This document shows, piece after piece, positions 8,549-17,716 of a stretch of 64,000 bases of DNA. Below the pieces are notes generated by a model. The model was not told the origin of the DNA, ran no database searches, and saw only the letters and a list, made by a program, of their open reading frames with translations. The DNA is taken from contig NZ_NPJG01000018.1 in assembly GCF_002251245.1 (NCBI RefSeq), forward strand, positions 1 to 64,000, given 5' to 3'. Position 1 is the first letter of the stretch, and each line of letters opens with the position of its first letter. The position numbers and the translations under genes are program-made. The stretch comes from Prevotella sp. P5-92 (GTDB taxonomy: Bacteria; Bacteroidota; Bacteroidia; Bacteroidales; Bacteroidaceae).

Positions 8549-9427
8549 TTACAATGCGTTGAGCACCTGTTCTTTTATCTGCTCCAGTTCGTCTTTCATC
8601 TTCACCACGATATTTTGCATTTCGGCGTTATTGCTTTTCGAGCCTGTGGTGTTTATCTCCCTTCCCATTTCCTGTGCTATGAATCCGAGTTTCTTGCCTA
8701 TTCCGTGCTCGTCTTCGTTCATTGTCTCGCGGAAGTAGTTCAGGTGGTTTGTCAGTCGTTGTTTTTCCTCGCTGATGTCCAGCTTCTCGATGTAGTATAT
8801 CAGTTCCTGTTCAAGTCGGTTCTTGTCATATTCCACCTCGGGTATGCTTGCCAATCCGTCGATGATGCGTTGGCGTATCTTTTCCACTCTCGACTTCTCG
8901 TATGGTTCGATTTCAGCCAGCAGTTTTTCGATATTGTCAATCTTCTCCTCGAACTTCCTTTGCAGGGCGGCACCTTCCTGTCGGCGGAATGCCAAGAGCT
9001 GTTCCAGTGCGTTGTCTATGCATTGTCTTACCCTGGCCCATTCCTCGTCGGTCAGTTCCTCTATCTCCGTCCTTGTCATCACGTCAGGCATGCGCAGAAT
9101 GGTGGCGAAGATGTCTTGTGGCTGTGGAATGCCGGTGGTGGCTACAATGTCGCATATCTGTTTATAGTAGGCTTTCATCAGCTCCTTGTTTATCGGCGTG
9201 GCGTCAGACGCCGCGTTTTTCTCCGTCCAGATGGCGAAATCCACCTTCCCTCGTTCCAGCGTCTTGGCTATAGCCTGACGTATTTCTATTTCCTTCTCTC
9301 TGTAGAGAGGGCAGATACGTGTGGAGAGGTCGAGGGTTTTGCTGTTGAGCGATTTCACCTCCACGTTGATCTTTTTGTCTCCAAAAGCCACTACAGCTTT
9401 GCCGTAGCCTGTCATTGATTGTATCAT
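8549..9427 (-). CDS. yicC: YicC/YloC-family endoribonuclease
   Basis: The 292 residues start with the family hallmark MIQSMTGYGKA and continue with INVEVKSLNSKTLDLSTRIC. The C-terminal half, a helical DUF1732-type domain, has RLEQELIYYIEKLDISEE and GRKLGFIAQEMGREINTTGSK-like text. YicC homologues are reported as metal-dependent endoribonucleases acting in RNA turnover. It is the first gene of the minus-strand train and has its own promoter element at 9457-9464. The yicC-gmk-nadD order supports the identity. Confidence 0.95.
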   Translation of the reverse strand: MIQSMTGYGKAVVAFGDKKINVEVKSLNSKTLDLSTRICPLYREKEIEIRQAIAKTLERGKVDFAIWTEKNAASDATPINKELMKAYYKQICDIVATTGIPQPQDIFATILRMPDVMTRTEIEELTDEEWARVRQCIDNALEQLLAFRRQEGAALQRKFEEKIDNIEKLLAEIEPYEKSRVEKIRQRIIDGLASIPEVEYDKNRLEQELIYYIEKLDISEEKQRLTNHLNYFRETMNEDEHGIGKKLGFIAQEMGREINTTGSKSNNAEMQNIVVKMKDELEQIKEQVLNAL

Positions 9428-9456
9428 ATCTTGCGAATTATATTGTTTTTGGGTGC

Positions 9457-9464
9457 AAAGTTAC
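9457..9464 (-). promoter_or_regulatory. Bacteroidetes -7 element for yicC train
   Basis: The minus strand reads TAACTTTG, an exact match to the TAnnTTTG -7 box, 30 bp before the yicC start. I could not place a clean -33 TTTG at 19 bp. It is the best promoter candidate for the yicC to DUF6080 gene train. Confidence 0.6.
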
Positions 9465-9559
9465 TAAAAATTAGAGAAGATAATGGTATGAATTGCCAAA
9501 AAGTAGAGCGTTGGGGCTACTTTTTTTTGCTTTTGTGTGTGTTATTTGAAAAAAACGTG

Positions 9560-9567
9560 TAATTTTG
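9560..9567 (+). promoter_or_regulatory. Bacteroidetes -7 element for Fe-S/Tat operon
   Basis: The sequence TAATTTTG matches the -7 consensus TAnnTTTG. It ends 27 bp before the ATG at 9595. It overlaps an alternative upstream ATG at 9565, which would lie before the transcription start, so this box argues for translation from 9595. Confidence 0.6.
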
Positions 9568-9594
9568 CACGATAATAATTATTTATTGGTCATT

Positions 9595-11115
9595 ATGCTG
9601 AGAAAAATCCGACTCGTTATTGCGGCGTTCTTCTTCGTGGCGGTAACTCTTTTGTTCCTCGATTTCACGGGGATGGCACACAAGTGGCTTGCATGGACTG
9701 CCTCTATTCAGTTCTTGCCTGCCTTGTTGGCTGTCAATGTCTTGGTGTTGCTATTCCTCGTTGCCCTTACCTTGCTTTTGGGACGTGTCTATTGTTCCGT
9801 GATATGTCCGTTGGGCGTGATGCAGGACATCATCGCTTGGTTTGGAGGCATGGGCAAGAAGCGTCGCATGCGTTATAGCTACTCACCCGAGCGCCGTTGG
9901 CTGCGACGGTCAGTGTTAGTGGCGTTTGTCATTATGTTTCTTGGCGGCTTGGGTTCGTGGGCTTCCATTGTTGCTCCTTATAGTTCCTACGGACGCATAG
10001 CGTCAAATCTTTTCGCTCCTGTCTATCGCTTGGGCAACAATGTGCTTGCCTCTGCGGCAGAGCGTCTCGACAGTTATGCCTTTTACGAGACCGACGTGTG
10101 GATGAAGTCCATGCCCACGTTTGTGGTGGCCGTGGTCTCGTTAGTCGTCCTCTTTGTTCTTGCATGGCGTGGCGGCCGCACCTATTGCAACACCATCTGT
10201 CCTGTAGGCACCATCTTGGGTTTCCTTTCCCGTTATTCATATTTCAAGATCCACATTGACGAGACGAAGTGCAACAAGTGTGGACTTTGTTCTAAGAAGT
10301 GCAAGGCATCCTGCATCGACGGCAAGCACCATCTTATCGACTATAGCCGATGCGTGATGTGTATGAACTGTATCGACAATTGCAAGCACGGGGCGATTCA
10401 TCTCGTGGCTCGCAAGAAAGATGCTGATGATAATTACGCAACGAAACATACTGATAATCACGCTACTGCAAAGTCTGCTGGGGTTGATGAGACACGTAGG
10501 GCCTTTGTCACTTCTTCTACTGTGCTCGCCGCCACGGCGGTTGTCGAGGCACAGACTAAGAAGGTGGATGGCGGCTTGGCGGTGATTGAGGAAAAGGTGG
10601 CGCCCAAGCGTTCCACCCGCATCCTGCCTCCCGGCGCGTTCAGCATGAGGCATTTCTCGCACCATTGTACCACCTGCCAGCTGTGTGTGTCAGCCTGCCC
10701 CAATGGCGTGCTCCGTCCCTCTTCCGACCTGCGCCACTTTATGTTGCCCGAGATGTCGTACGAACGAGGCTATTGTCGTCTGGAATGTACCCGCTGTGCC
10801 GATGTGTGTCCCACCAATGCCATCAAGCCCATCACTCGCGAGGAGAAGTCATCTACCAGGATAGGCCATGCCGTGTGGATCAAGAAAAACTGTCTGCCCG
10901 TGGCGAAAGGAGTGAGCTGTGGCAACTGCGCCCGCCATTGTCCTTCGGGAGCCATACAGATGGTGCCCATTGACGCCAACGACGAGGAGTCGATAAAGAT
11001 ACCCGTGGTTAACACCGAGCGTTGCATAGGCTGTGGTGCCTGCGAGAACCTGTGTCCTTCGCGGCCTTTCAGCGCGATCTACGTCGAGGGACATGAACGG
11101 CAGAGCACGTTTTGA
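9595..11115 (+). CDS. NapH-like membrane polyferredoxin
   Basis: The protein has 506 residues from the ATG at 9595. Residues 1-230 form a NapH/NosR/CcoG-like membrane domain with five or so helices and two CxxxCP motifs (YCSVICPLG, YCNTICPVG). A double ferredoxin segment follows (CNKCGLCSKKC, CVMCMNCIDNC). After it comes a twin-arginine-like hydrophobic stretch (TRRAFVTSSTVLAATA, RR at about 301-302). Further cysteine motifs follow: CTTCQLCVSACP, CTRCADVCP, CGNCARHCP and CIGCGACENLCP. It probably relays electrons across or along the inner membrane. The next genes encode a Tat-exported Fe-S aldo/keto reductase and TatA/TatC, so it may feed electrons to that partner. The electron donor is unknown. 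Confidence 0.85.
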   Translation: MLRKIRLVIAAFFFVAVTLLFLDFTGMAHKWLAWTASIQFLPALLAVNVLVLLFLVALTLLLGRVYCSVICPLGVMQDIIAWFGGMGKKRRMRYSYSPERRWLRRSVLVAFVIMFLGGLGSWASIVAPYSSYGRIASNLFAPVYRLGNNVLASAAERLDSYAFYETDVWMKSMPTFVVAVVSLVVLFVLAWRGGRTYCNTICPVGTILGFLSRYSYFKIHIDETKCNKCGLCSKKCKASCIDGKHHLIDYSRCVMCMNCIDNCKHGAIHLVARKKDADDNYATKHTDNHATAKSAGVDETRRAFVTSSTVLAATAVVEAQTKKVDGGLAVIEEKVAPKRSTRILPPGAFSMRHFSHHCTTCQLCVSACPNGVLRPSSDLRHFMLPEMSYERGYCRLECTRCADVCPTNAIKPITREEKSSTRIGHAVWIKKNCLPVAKGVSCGNCARHCPSGAIQMVPIDANDEESIKIPVVNTERCIGCGACENLCPSRPFSAIYVEGHERQSTF

Positions 11116-11140
11116 AATTAGAAATATAAAAATACAGACA

Positions 11141-12535
11141 ATGAAAGATATAACAAGACGCGAATTTTTGAAGACCTTGGGCGTGGCTGGAGCTGCCGTT
11201 GCAGGGCTGTCGTCATGCCTCGGCAAGAAGGAGGAGAAGACGACGGGAACGTCTGTAGAAGGAGAAATACCCACCGATAAGATGACGATGCGTGTGTGTC
11301 ACTCCACGGGCGACAAGGTGTCGCTGCTCGGCTATGGCATGATGCGTCTGCCCCATCGTCCCGTGCCCGACAAGGAAGATGAGGAAGAGATAGATCAAGA
11401 GGCTGTCAATGAGCTCGTTGACTATGCTATCGCCCATGGCGTGAACTATTTCGACACGTCGCCCGCCTATTGCCGCGGCTTCTCCGAGAGATCCACGGGC
11501 ATCGCCCTGAAACGGCATCCGCGCGAGAAATATTTCGTCGCCACCAAACTGTCAAACTTCGACCCGTCAACATGGAGTCGCGAAGGGTCGATGGAGATCT
11601 ACCGCGCCTCATTTCGCGAACTGCAGGTTGACTATATCGACTATATGCTGCTCCATGCCGTGGGCGGCGGAAAGGACAGCATGGAGGAACTGCACAATCG
11701 CTATATCGACAACGGAATGCTCGACTTCCTGCTCGAAGAACGTAAGGCAGGCAGGATTCGCAATCTCGGCTTCTCCTATCACGGCGACATAAAGATCTTC
11801 GACTATCTCCTTGCCGAGAACGACAAGTATCATTGGGATTTCGTGCAGATACAGATGAACTATCTCGACTGGAAACATGCCAAAGCCACCAACCCCTTCA
11901 ACACCGATGCGGAATATCTCTACGAGGAGCTTAAGAAACGAAATATCCCCGCCATCATTATGGAACCGCTGCTCGGCGGCCGACTGGCCAAAGTGCCTGA
12001 CTTCATTGTGGCTCGGCTGAAGCAGCGCGACCCGGAACGTAGCGTGGCGTCGTGGGCTTTCCGCTTTGCTGGCACCTATCCCAATGTGCTCACCGTGCTC
12101 AGCGGAATGACGCTGATGGAACATCTTCAGGACAACCTCCGATCCTATTGTCCACTCGATCCTCTCAGCGACGACGACATAGAATTCCTTCAGGACGTGG
12201 CAAACGACATGGCGGGACTAAACACCATCCCGTGTAACGACTGCCAGTATTGCATGCCGTGTCCCTACGGAATAGACATCCCCGCCATCCTCACTCATTA
12301 CAACAAATGCGTCAACGAGGGCAACGTGCCTCACGAGGCACAAGACGACGAGTACAGGAGAGCCCGACGTGCCTTCCTTGTGAGCTACGACCGCGCCATC
12401 CCCAAGCTCCGTCAGGCCAGCCACTGCATAGGCTGTGGAGAGTGTATGTCGCACTGTCCGCAACGCATCAAGATCCCCGACGAGCTGCATCGCATCGACC
12501 GCATGGTTGAGGAACTTAAACAAAACATATCGTAA
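11141..12535 (+). CDS. Tat-exported aldo/keto reductase lipoprotein with Fe-S motifs
   Basis: The protein has 464 residues from the ATG at 11141; an earlier in-frame start would spoil the signal. It begins with a textbook Tat signal, TRREFLK at residues 5-11, then a hydrophobic stretch and a lipobox LSSC (Cys26). It is thus a predicted Tat-dependent lipoprotein. The central barrel shows aldo/keto reductase features: GYGMMRLP, YFDTSPAY, DYIDYMLLH and RNLGFSYHG. The C-terminus carries CNDCQYCMPCPYGIDIP and CIGCGECMSHCPQRIKIP, two Fe-S binding motifs. Members of this type are usually called 4Fe-4S aldo/keto reductases. The substrate is unknown. It follows the polyferredoxin gene by 25 bp and precedes tatA by 17 bp. 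Confidence 0.9.
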   Translation: MKDITRREFLKTLGVAGAAVAGLSSCLGKKEEKTTGTSVEGEIPTDKMTMRVCHSTGDKVSLLGYGMMRLPHRPVPDKEDEEEIDQEAVNELVDYAIAHGVNYFDTSPAYCRGFSERSTGIALKRHPREKYFVATKLSNFDPSTWSREGSMEIYRASFRELQVDYIDYMLLHAVGGGKDSMEELHNRYIDNGMLDFLLEERKAGRIRNLGFSYHGDIKIFDYLLAENDKYHWDFVQIQMNYLDWKHAKATNPFNTDAEYLYEELKKRNIPAIIMEPLLGGRLAKVPDFIVARLKQRDPERSVASWAFRFAGTYPNVLTVLSGMTLMEHLQDNLRSYCPLDPLSDDDIEFLQDVANDMAGLNTIPCNDCQYCMPCPYGIDIPAILTHYNKCVNEGNVPHEAQDDEYRRARRAFLVSYDRAIPKLRQASHCIGCGECMSHCPQRIKIPDELHRIDRMVEELKQNIS

Positions 12536-12552
12536 CACATAACACCTTGAAT

Positions 12553-12753
12553 ATGAATACAATCTCTTTTATTGGAGGCATAGGCTTCCAGGAAGTGCTG
12601 CTCATAGCCATCGTCGTCCTGCTCTTCTTCGGAGGAAAGAAAATCCCCGAACTCATGAACGGCCTCGGACGAGGCGTGAAGTCGTTTAAGGAAGGAATGA
12701 ACGGCATAGAGGAAAAAGATTCGTCGGCTGACACGGTAAAGAAAGAGGAATAG
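12553..12753 (+). CDS. tatA: Twin-arginine translocase subunit TatA
   Basis: This 66-residue protein starts at the ATG at 12553. It has one N-terminal membrane helix (QEVLLIAIVVLLFFG), the FGGKKIPEL hinge with the conserved Phe-Gly pair, and an amphipathic helix (LGRGVKSFKEGM), then a short acidic/basic tail. TatA forms the pore part of the translocase for folded proteins. Its stop codon abuts tatC. The location straight after a gene with a Tat signal is strong context. Confidence 0.95.
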   Translation: MNTISFIGGIGFQEVLLIAIVVLLFFGGKKIPELMNGLGRGVKSFKEGMNGIEEKDSSADTVKKEE

Positions 12754-12764
12754 TGGATGGCTCG

Positions 12765-13538
12765 ATGTCTTTCTGGGATCATCTCGAAGTGTTGAGAGGC
12801 GTCGTCATAAAGGTCATCGCCGTCGTCGTCGTGTGTGGCGTCGTAGCGTTCCTGTTCAAGATGCCCGTCTTCGACATGGTGCTCGCTCCTAAGGAAGCTG
12901 ACTTTGTCACTTATAGGCTTCTGCACCGCGTATCTTCGCTCTGCGGCGAGGATATGGAGCCGTTCTACGTCCAGCTTGTCAGCACTGGACTGGCGCAGCA
13001 GTTTGTCATCCATGTGAAGACGGCGTTGTGTGTGGGCGCCATCTGCGCCTCGCCTTATGTGGTCTATCAGCTGTTTCGCTTTGTCTCGCCTGCCCTTTAC
13101 GAGCGTGAGCGTCACTATGCGGTGCGCATTGTCGCTTCTGGCTATCTGATGTTCCTCTTGGGTGCGGCGGTAAGCTATTTCCTCGTCTTCCCGCTCACGT
13201 TCCGCTTCCTCGGCACCTATCAGGTGAGCGGCGAAGTGTCAAACATGATCACTCTCGACTCGTATATCAGCACGCTGATGACCATGACGCTCTCCATGGG
13301 CATAGTGTTCGAGATTCCCGTGGTGGCATGGCTGTTGGCCCATGCCGGACTGCTCTCGTCGTCGTTCATGCGCCGCTATCGTCGTCATGCCATCGTGGCT
13401 ATCCTCGTTGTCGCAGCCGTCATCACTCCCACGTCCGACGTGTTTACCTTGCTCGTCGTGTCAATGCCGATGTATGTGCTGTACGAGCTGAGCATCTGGT
13501 TAGTAAAATCAACAGCCGAGAGCCGTAAAACATCATGA
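12765..13538 (+). CDS. tatC: Twin-arginine translocase subunit TatC
   Basis: The protein has about 257 residues. The opening MSFWDHLEVLRG is the conserved TatC N-terminus that contacts the RR motif, so the ATG at 12765 is chosen over a GTG at 12753 that overlaps the tatA stop. Six membrane segments are visible. FVSPALYERERHY matches the first periplasmic-loop region, and FLLGAAVSYFLVFP the third helix. With TatA it forms a minimal TatAC system; no TatB is seen in the window. Confidence 0.95.
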   Translation: MSFWDHLEVLRGVVIKVIAVVVVCGVVAFLFKMPVFDMVLAPKEADFVTYRLLHRVSSLCGEDMEPFYVQLVSTGLAQQFVIHVKTALCVGAICASPYVVYQLFRFVSPALYERERHYAVRIVASGYLMFLLGAAVSYFLVFPLTFRFLGTYQVSGEVSNMITLDSYISTLMTMTLSMGIVFEIPVVAWLLAHAGLLSSSFMRRYRRHAIVAILVVAAVITPTSDVFTLLVVSMPMYVLYELSIWLVKSTAESRKTS

Positions 13539-13672
13539 ACTACAACACCATCAGAGTCTTTATATAAAATATTCCTATATATATATAATAAGGTGTAAGC
13601 TCGTTTTTCGCAATATCTATATCAAGAAAATAGAAAAAAGTTGGACTTTTTTTAAAAAAAAGCAAGAAAAAC

Positions 13673-13703
13673 TTTGTCGGTAATATAAAAAACATTAACT
13701 TTG
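13673..13703 (+). promoter_or_regulatory. Full Bacteroidetes promoter for coiled-coil lipoprotein
   Basis: A -33 box TTTG at 13673-13676 and a -7 box TAACTTTG at 13696-13703 are separated by exactly 19 bp. This is an ideal match to the Bacteroidetes sigma-ABfr promoter. The leader to the ATG at 13819 is about 108 nt. The intergenic part before it (13539-13672) is AT-rich and holds no gene. Confidence 0.8.
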
Positions 13704-13818
13704 TGGCGGATTATAGACTAGAGTCAACTCGTGCGTTATGAAAATCTTTTTAATGAGAGATGTGCGTATGTACGTGTTACATAGAATAATAAGTAGTATA
13801 AACATAATATTAAGTAAA

Positions 13819-16464
13819 ATGAAAAGAAGAATTATCAATGGTTTCCTCATGGCGACACTGCTCGTTGGCGCCGTGGGAACAACTGTGTCTTGTAAGGACA
13901 CTGATGAGGATGCAATTGCCGATCTTCGCGGCCAGTTGCAGAGAGAGAATGCTTCTCTTAAGGAAGTTCTTGAGGCTCAGATCAAGGGACTCCAGAGCCA
14001 GGTTTCTGTTCTCGAGTCAGCCAAGGCTGCATGCGAGTCAGAGCTCGCTGACGTTAAGACTCGTCTTGCAGCAGTAGAGAAGGCTATTAAAGAATCTAAC
14101 TATCTTACAAAGGAAGAAGCTGACAAGTACTATGTAAAGATCGAGGCTTATCTCGAGAAGATAACTGAACTCGAAACTGCTATCCGTAAGCTCGACGGCG
14201 TTCTCGGCGATATTCGTAATCTGCAGGAGAAGGATATCGACCTCGAACGTCAGATCAACGACGTTAACATCATTGCCGCTCAGGCTGCCGCTGACGCTCA
14301 AGAGGCTCTCCGCCTTGCCAGAGCCAGTGAGTTGAGACTCAACAATCTTGAGACTACTGTTGGCGCAATGTCTGACTTCGCTCAGAGAATCACCGATCTT
14401 GAGACTGCTGTTGCTGGATTCAATAGCTTTATCACTACATGGACTCCTGCGCTCACTCAGCTGATACAGGACGTTGCCACAGCTAAGTCAAACGCAGAAA
14501 CAGCAAAGAACAAGGCAGATGAACTTGAACGTCAGCTTAACGCACACATTCAGGCTTGCGGTGGCTCTTCACCTGTTGACCTCCAGCCACTGTGGGATAA
14601 GGTCAACGAACTCCGTGCAGATCTTGACAAACTCGAAAAGAAAGTAGATGACAACCTCATTGCCGCTAAGCGCTTCACCACCGACGCTATCGACGCACTG
14701 AAGGGCGCAGGCTTCACCTATTCTACTCTCGGCGCTTTCCAGAGGGCATTCGAGCAGTATTGCACTGACAACGGAAACAGACTTGATAAAATTGAGGCTG
14801 ATGTAGCTAAGATCAAGGCTCAGGTAGCAGCTCTCAACCAGAGCATGGCAGATCAGGTTACTGGTATAATCATCCAGGGCACTGTAAACCCAGTTCTCGG
14901 CTACATGAACCTGCCGTTCGACACGCGTTCTACTATGCTCGCTGCATTCTGTGGTGAGAATGGTGGCACAGCTGTTAAGTTCCCTTCTGTAAGCCCAAGT
15001 GCTTATGTTAGCGGCGACCAAGTTGTTAACGATTGGGAGATCGACAACCTGCTTGCTTCTTTCAACCCATTGGCTATCGCTGGAGCTAACGAGCGCGTTT
15101 ACGACTTCGATCCAGACGACAAGGAGAAGGGTGCTTATGCAGGTACACTCTACGTGACTGTTAACCCAAATACTGTTGACTTCACAGGAAAGAAACTGAC
15201 TCTCGAGAATAGCGTAGCAGAGCAGTCGCCAATGACTCTGTCTCCTCTGCAGCCATCAGACTATAAGCTCTCGTTCGGCTGGACACGTGCTGGCAACAAC
15301 AATGGCTTCTATGAGGCTAAGGCTTATGTTAAGGAAGCTGACATCCCAAGCCTCAGCGCTCGTGTTGACATGGACGCTATCAAGGATGTGGCTAAGGATG
15401 TGCTCGACAATAAGAATGGTGTAAACCTCACACAGATGGCTACCACCATTTATTCTACACTCTCTGACGTTCTCGATGCTTACGCAGTGAAGGCTTCTTA
15501 TCCTTCATACACTATCGATGAAAACAACAATGTCGTAGAAAAGCAGGAGAACAACATCTTCTCTAACTACAACCTCGCGCTGACCACTATCAAGCCTCTG
15601 TCTTATAGATTCAGCACTAACGGTTTGCCTACTGGCGTGCTCTCTAAGCGCATTGCTACCATTGGCAACATCACCATCGAGTTCAATCAGAACATAAATG
15701 TAGATGTTAACGTTACAGGTACAACTTCTGTTCCAGTGACCGGTACTGTAACTATTCCTGCACAGAATGTTAGCGATGGTCATGGCGGTACAATTACTAT
15801 CCCTGCACAGAATGCTGTATTCAATACAACTGTAGAGCTGAGAGATATTCTTGAGGATTATGCTGACGACATCGCAGGTTCTATGGAGAGCCAGGTTAAC
15901 AACATGATTGCCAACCTCCAGAATCAGGTTAATGGCAAGCTCAACGAGTACACAGCTAAGGCCAACAACTACATCAACAAGGTTAACAAAGTATTGGATC
16001 GCTTCGAGGGATTCGTGAAGAACATCGACTCTAAGCTCCAGCCAGTGCTCCTCTTCGTCAACAACGGCAAATACGCCCGTATCAACGATGCTTACCTCGT
16101 TCCTACCAAGCTCCAGCTCGCAGGTTCAGGTCAGAGCGCGGTTACACTCGTTGCCACTTCATACACTGGTGAGCTCCTCGCTCCTGCTTGTAAGAAGCTC
16201 GTTGCTGTTACAAACGTTATCCGCTATGAGGGTGGCGTGAAGAAGACAGCTCAGAACGGCGACGCTAAGTGTATGGAAGCACTCAACTATGTAAACAGCA
16301 ATGGTGGCGGCATGCTCGGAAAGGTTGTTTCTGGCTCAGTACGCGACTTCCCATTCGTTGTAAAGGCTGACTATGCAGACTACATCTTCGAGGTATCTTA
16401 CTTCGCAGTTGACTTCTCAGGTGTCAACAGCCGTGTTAAGTCTTACATCCAGCCAGTACGCTAA
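13819..16464 (+). CDS. Coiled-coil surface lipoprotein, PL29 N-terminal-like
   Basis: The protein has 881 residues from the ATG at 13819. It has a lipoprotein signal ending TTVSC (Cys25). Residues 30-350 are largely heptad-rich coiled coil (DLRGQLQREN, LQSQVSVLES, LEKKVDDNL). A beta-rich C-terminal half follows that I do not recognise. Similar Prevotella proteins are annotated with a PL29 lyase N-terminal domain because of the coiled coil; there is no sign of lyase activity here. Codon use is strongly biased (AAC, AAG, GCT) and the promoter is near perfect, so high expression is likely. The OmpA-family gene follows by 33 bp and is probably co-transcribed. A structural cell-envelope role is inferred. 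Confidence 0.8.
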   Translation: MKRRIINGFLMATLLVGAVGTTVSCKDTDEDAIADLRGQLQRENASLKEVLEAQIKGLQSQVSVLESAKAACESELADVKTRLAAVEKAIKESNYLTKEEADKYYVKIEAYLEKITELETAIRKLDGVLGDIRNLQEKDIDLERQINDVNIIAAQAAADAQEALRLARASELRLNNLETTVGAMSDFAQRITDLETAVAGFNSFITTWTPALTQLIQDVATAKSNAETAKNKADELERQLNAHIQACGGSSPVDLQPLWDKVNELRADLDKLEKKVDDNLIAAKRFTTDAIDALKGAGFTYSTLGAFQRAFEQYCTDNGNRLDKIEADVAKIKAQVAALNQSMADQVTGIIIQGTVNPVLGYMNLPFDTRSTMLAAFCGENGGTAVKFPSVSPSAYVSGDQVVNDWEIDNLLASFNPLAIAGANERVYDFDPDDKEKGAYAGTLYVTVNPNTVDFTGKKLTLENSVAEQSPMTLSPLQPSDYKLSFGWTRAGNNNGFYEAKAYVKEADIPSLSARVDMDAIKDVAKDVLDNKNGVNLTQMATTIYSTLSDVLDAYAVKASYPSYTIDENNNVVEKQENNIFSNYNLALTTIKPLSYRFSTNGLPTGVLSKRIATIGNITIEFNQNINVDVNVTGTTSVPVTGTVTIPAQNVSDGHGGTITIPAQNAVFNTTVELRDILEDYADDIAGSMESQVNNMIANLQNQVNGKLNEYTAKANNYINKVNKVLDRFEGFVKNIDSKLQPVLLFVNNGKYARINDAYLVPTKLQLAGSGQSAVTLVATSYTGELLAPACKKLVAVTNVIRYEGGVKKTAQNGDAKCMEALNYVNSNGGGMLGKVVSGSVRDFPFVVKADYADYIFEVSYFAVDFSGVNSRVKSYIQPVR

Positions 16465-16497
16465 TTTTGATAACAATAATTTGAAAATACGAAAGTA

Positions 16498-17619
16498 ATG
16501 AAAATCAAACAGACGATAATGGCTTGTCTCCTGTCTGCGGTATGCCTCTCGGCATCCGCACAGGAGCCTCAGGCTAAGACAGAATATGTCTTCAATCCTC
16601 ACTGGTATGTGCAGATCCAGCCCCTCGGCATCCAGCACACCCTCGGTGAATTGGATTTTGGAAAATTAAACAGCTACAATGCTCAGATTGGTGTAGGTTA
16701 TAACTTCAGCCCGGTTCTTGGAGCTCGCCTGGCCGTCAACGCATGGCAAAGCAAAGCCGGCTCGGAGTTTGATGACGCAACTTTCGAGTGGAAATGGAAG
16801 TATGTCGCTCCTATGGTTGACGTGACAGTAAACATGTCAAACCTCCTCTGCGGCTATAATCCTACACGTCTGTTCAACTTCGGCATCTTTGCAGGTATCG
16901 GCGCCAACATAGCCTTCTCTAACGACGAGGCAAAGGCTGCCAATGCCGCCATCGCACAGTATCAGAATTTCTCTGATGGCTATCAGCCTCTGCGTTATCT
17001 CTGGTACGACTCGAAGACAAACTTCGCCGCTCAGGCCGGTGTGACAGCCGACTTCCGTCTTAGCGATGCCGTAAGCCTCGGTCTTGAGGTCAACGCTAAT
17101 ACTCTTAGCGACCACTTCAACTCAAAGAAGGCTGGCAACGCCGACTGGTATTTCAACGCCCTCGCTGGCGTGAAGGTCAACCTCGGCAAGACCTACACCA
17201 CTCGTACCGTTGCTCCTGCCGCTCAGGTAGTTGAGCCACAGGTAGTGGAGAAGGTAGTAGAAAAGGTTGTCGAGAAGGAAGCACCTGCAGCTGTTCAGCC
17301 TATCCGCCGCGACGTGTTCTTCACCATTCGCAGCACCTCTATCACCAACGTAGAGCGCCAGAAGGTGCGCGAGATTGCCGAGTACATGAAGGCTAATCCA
17401 AACTCACGCGTCAGCGTGACCGGATATGCTGACAAGGGTACTGGTAACGAGCGTATCAACAAGGACCTCTCTGAGCATCGTGCAAAGGTGGTTGCAGGTA
17501 TGTTGGTTAAGGACTATAACATTTCCGCTTCTCGCATTGACATCGATTTCAAGGGCGATACCGTGCAGCCATACGCTGAGAATGATCTCAACCGTGTGAC
17601 TATCTGTATCGCACAATAA
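16498..17619 (+). CDS. OmpA-family outer membrane protein
   Basis: This 373-residue protein has a Sec signal peptide (cut after ASAQ, about residue 22). An eight-strand beta-barrel-like N-terminal part spans about residues 30-230. A linker with repeated VVEKVVEK precedes a C-terminal OmpA/Pal domain (about 265-373) that would bind peptidoglycan. In that domain, SVTGYADKGTGNERIN and LSEHRAKVV match the family core. It has the same strong codon bias as the coiled-coil lipoprotein upstream. A clear terminator at 17651-17695 ends the pair. Confidence 0.92.
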   Translation: MKIKQTIMACLLSAVCLSASAQEPQAKTEYVFNPHWYVQIQPLGIQHTLGELDFGKLNSYNAQIGVGYNFSPVLGARLAVNAWQSKAGSEFDDATFEWKWKYVAPMVDVTVNMSNLLCGYNPTRLFNFGIFAGIGANIAFSNDEAKAANAAIAQYQNFSDGYQPLRYLWYDSKTNFAAQAGVTADFRLSDAVSLGLEVNANTLSDHFNSKKAGNADWYFNALAGVKVNLGKTYTTRTVAPAAQVVEPQVVEKVVEKVVEKEAPAAVQPIRRDVFFTIRSTSITNVERQKVREIAEYMKANPNSRVSVTGYADKGTGNERINKDLSEHRAKVVAGMLVKDYNISASRIDIDFKGDTVQPYAENDLNRVTICIAQ

Positions 17620-17650
17620 TATCGAAACATTATCAAAACAACACTAAATG

Positions 17651-17695
17651 GGCTGCACTATTTTCTTGACTACAAGGAAAGGTGCAGCCTTTTTT
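17651..17695 (+). terminator. Rho-independent terminator after OmpA-family gene
   Basis: An 8-bp stem GGCTGCAC (17651-17658) pairs with GTGCAGCC (17682-17689) and is followed by six T residues. Confidence 0.9.
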
Positions 17696-17716
17696 ACTTT
17701 ATAAAAACCCAATATT

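Noticed and set aside
13819-16464. Polysaccharide lyase (PL29) activity
   Set aside because: The similarity lies in the coiled-coil N-terminal part only. No catalytic domain is recognisable.
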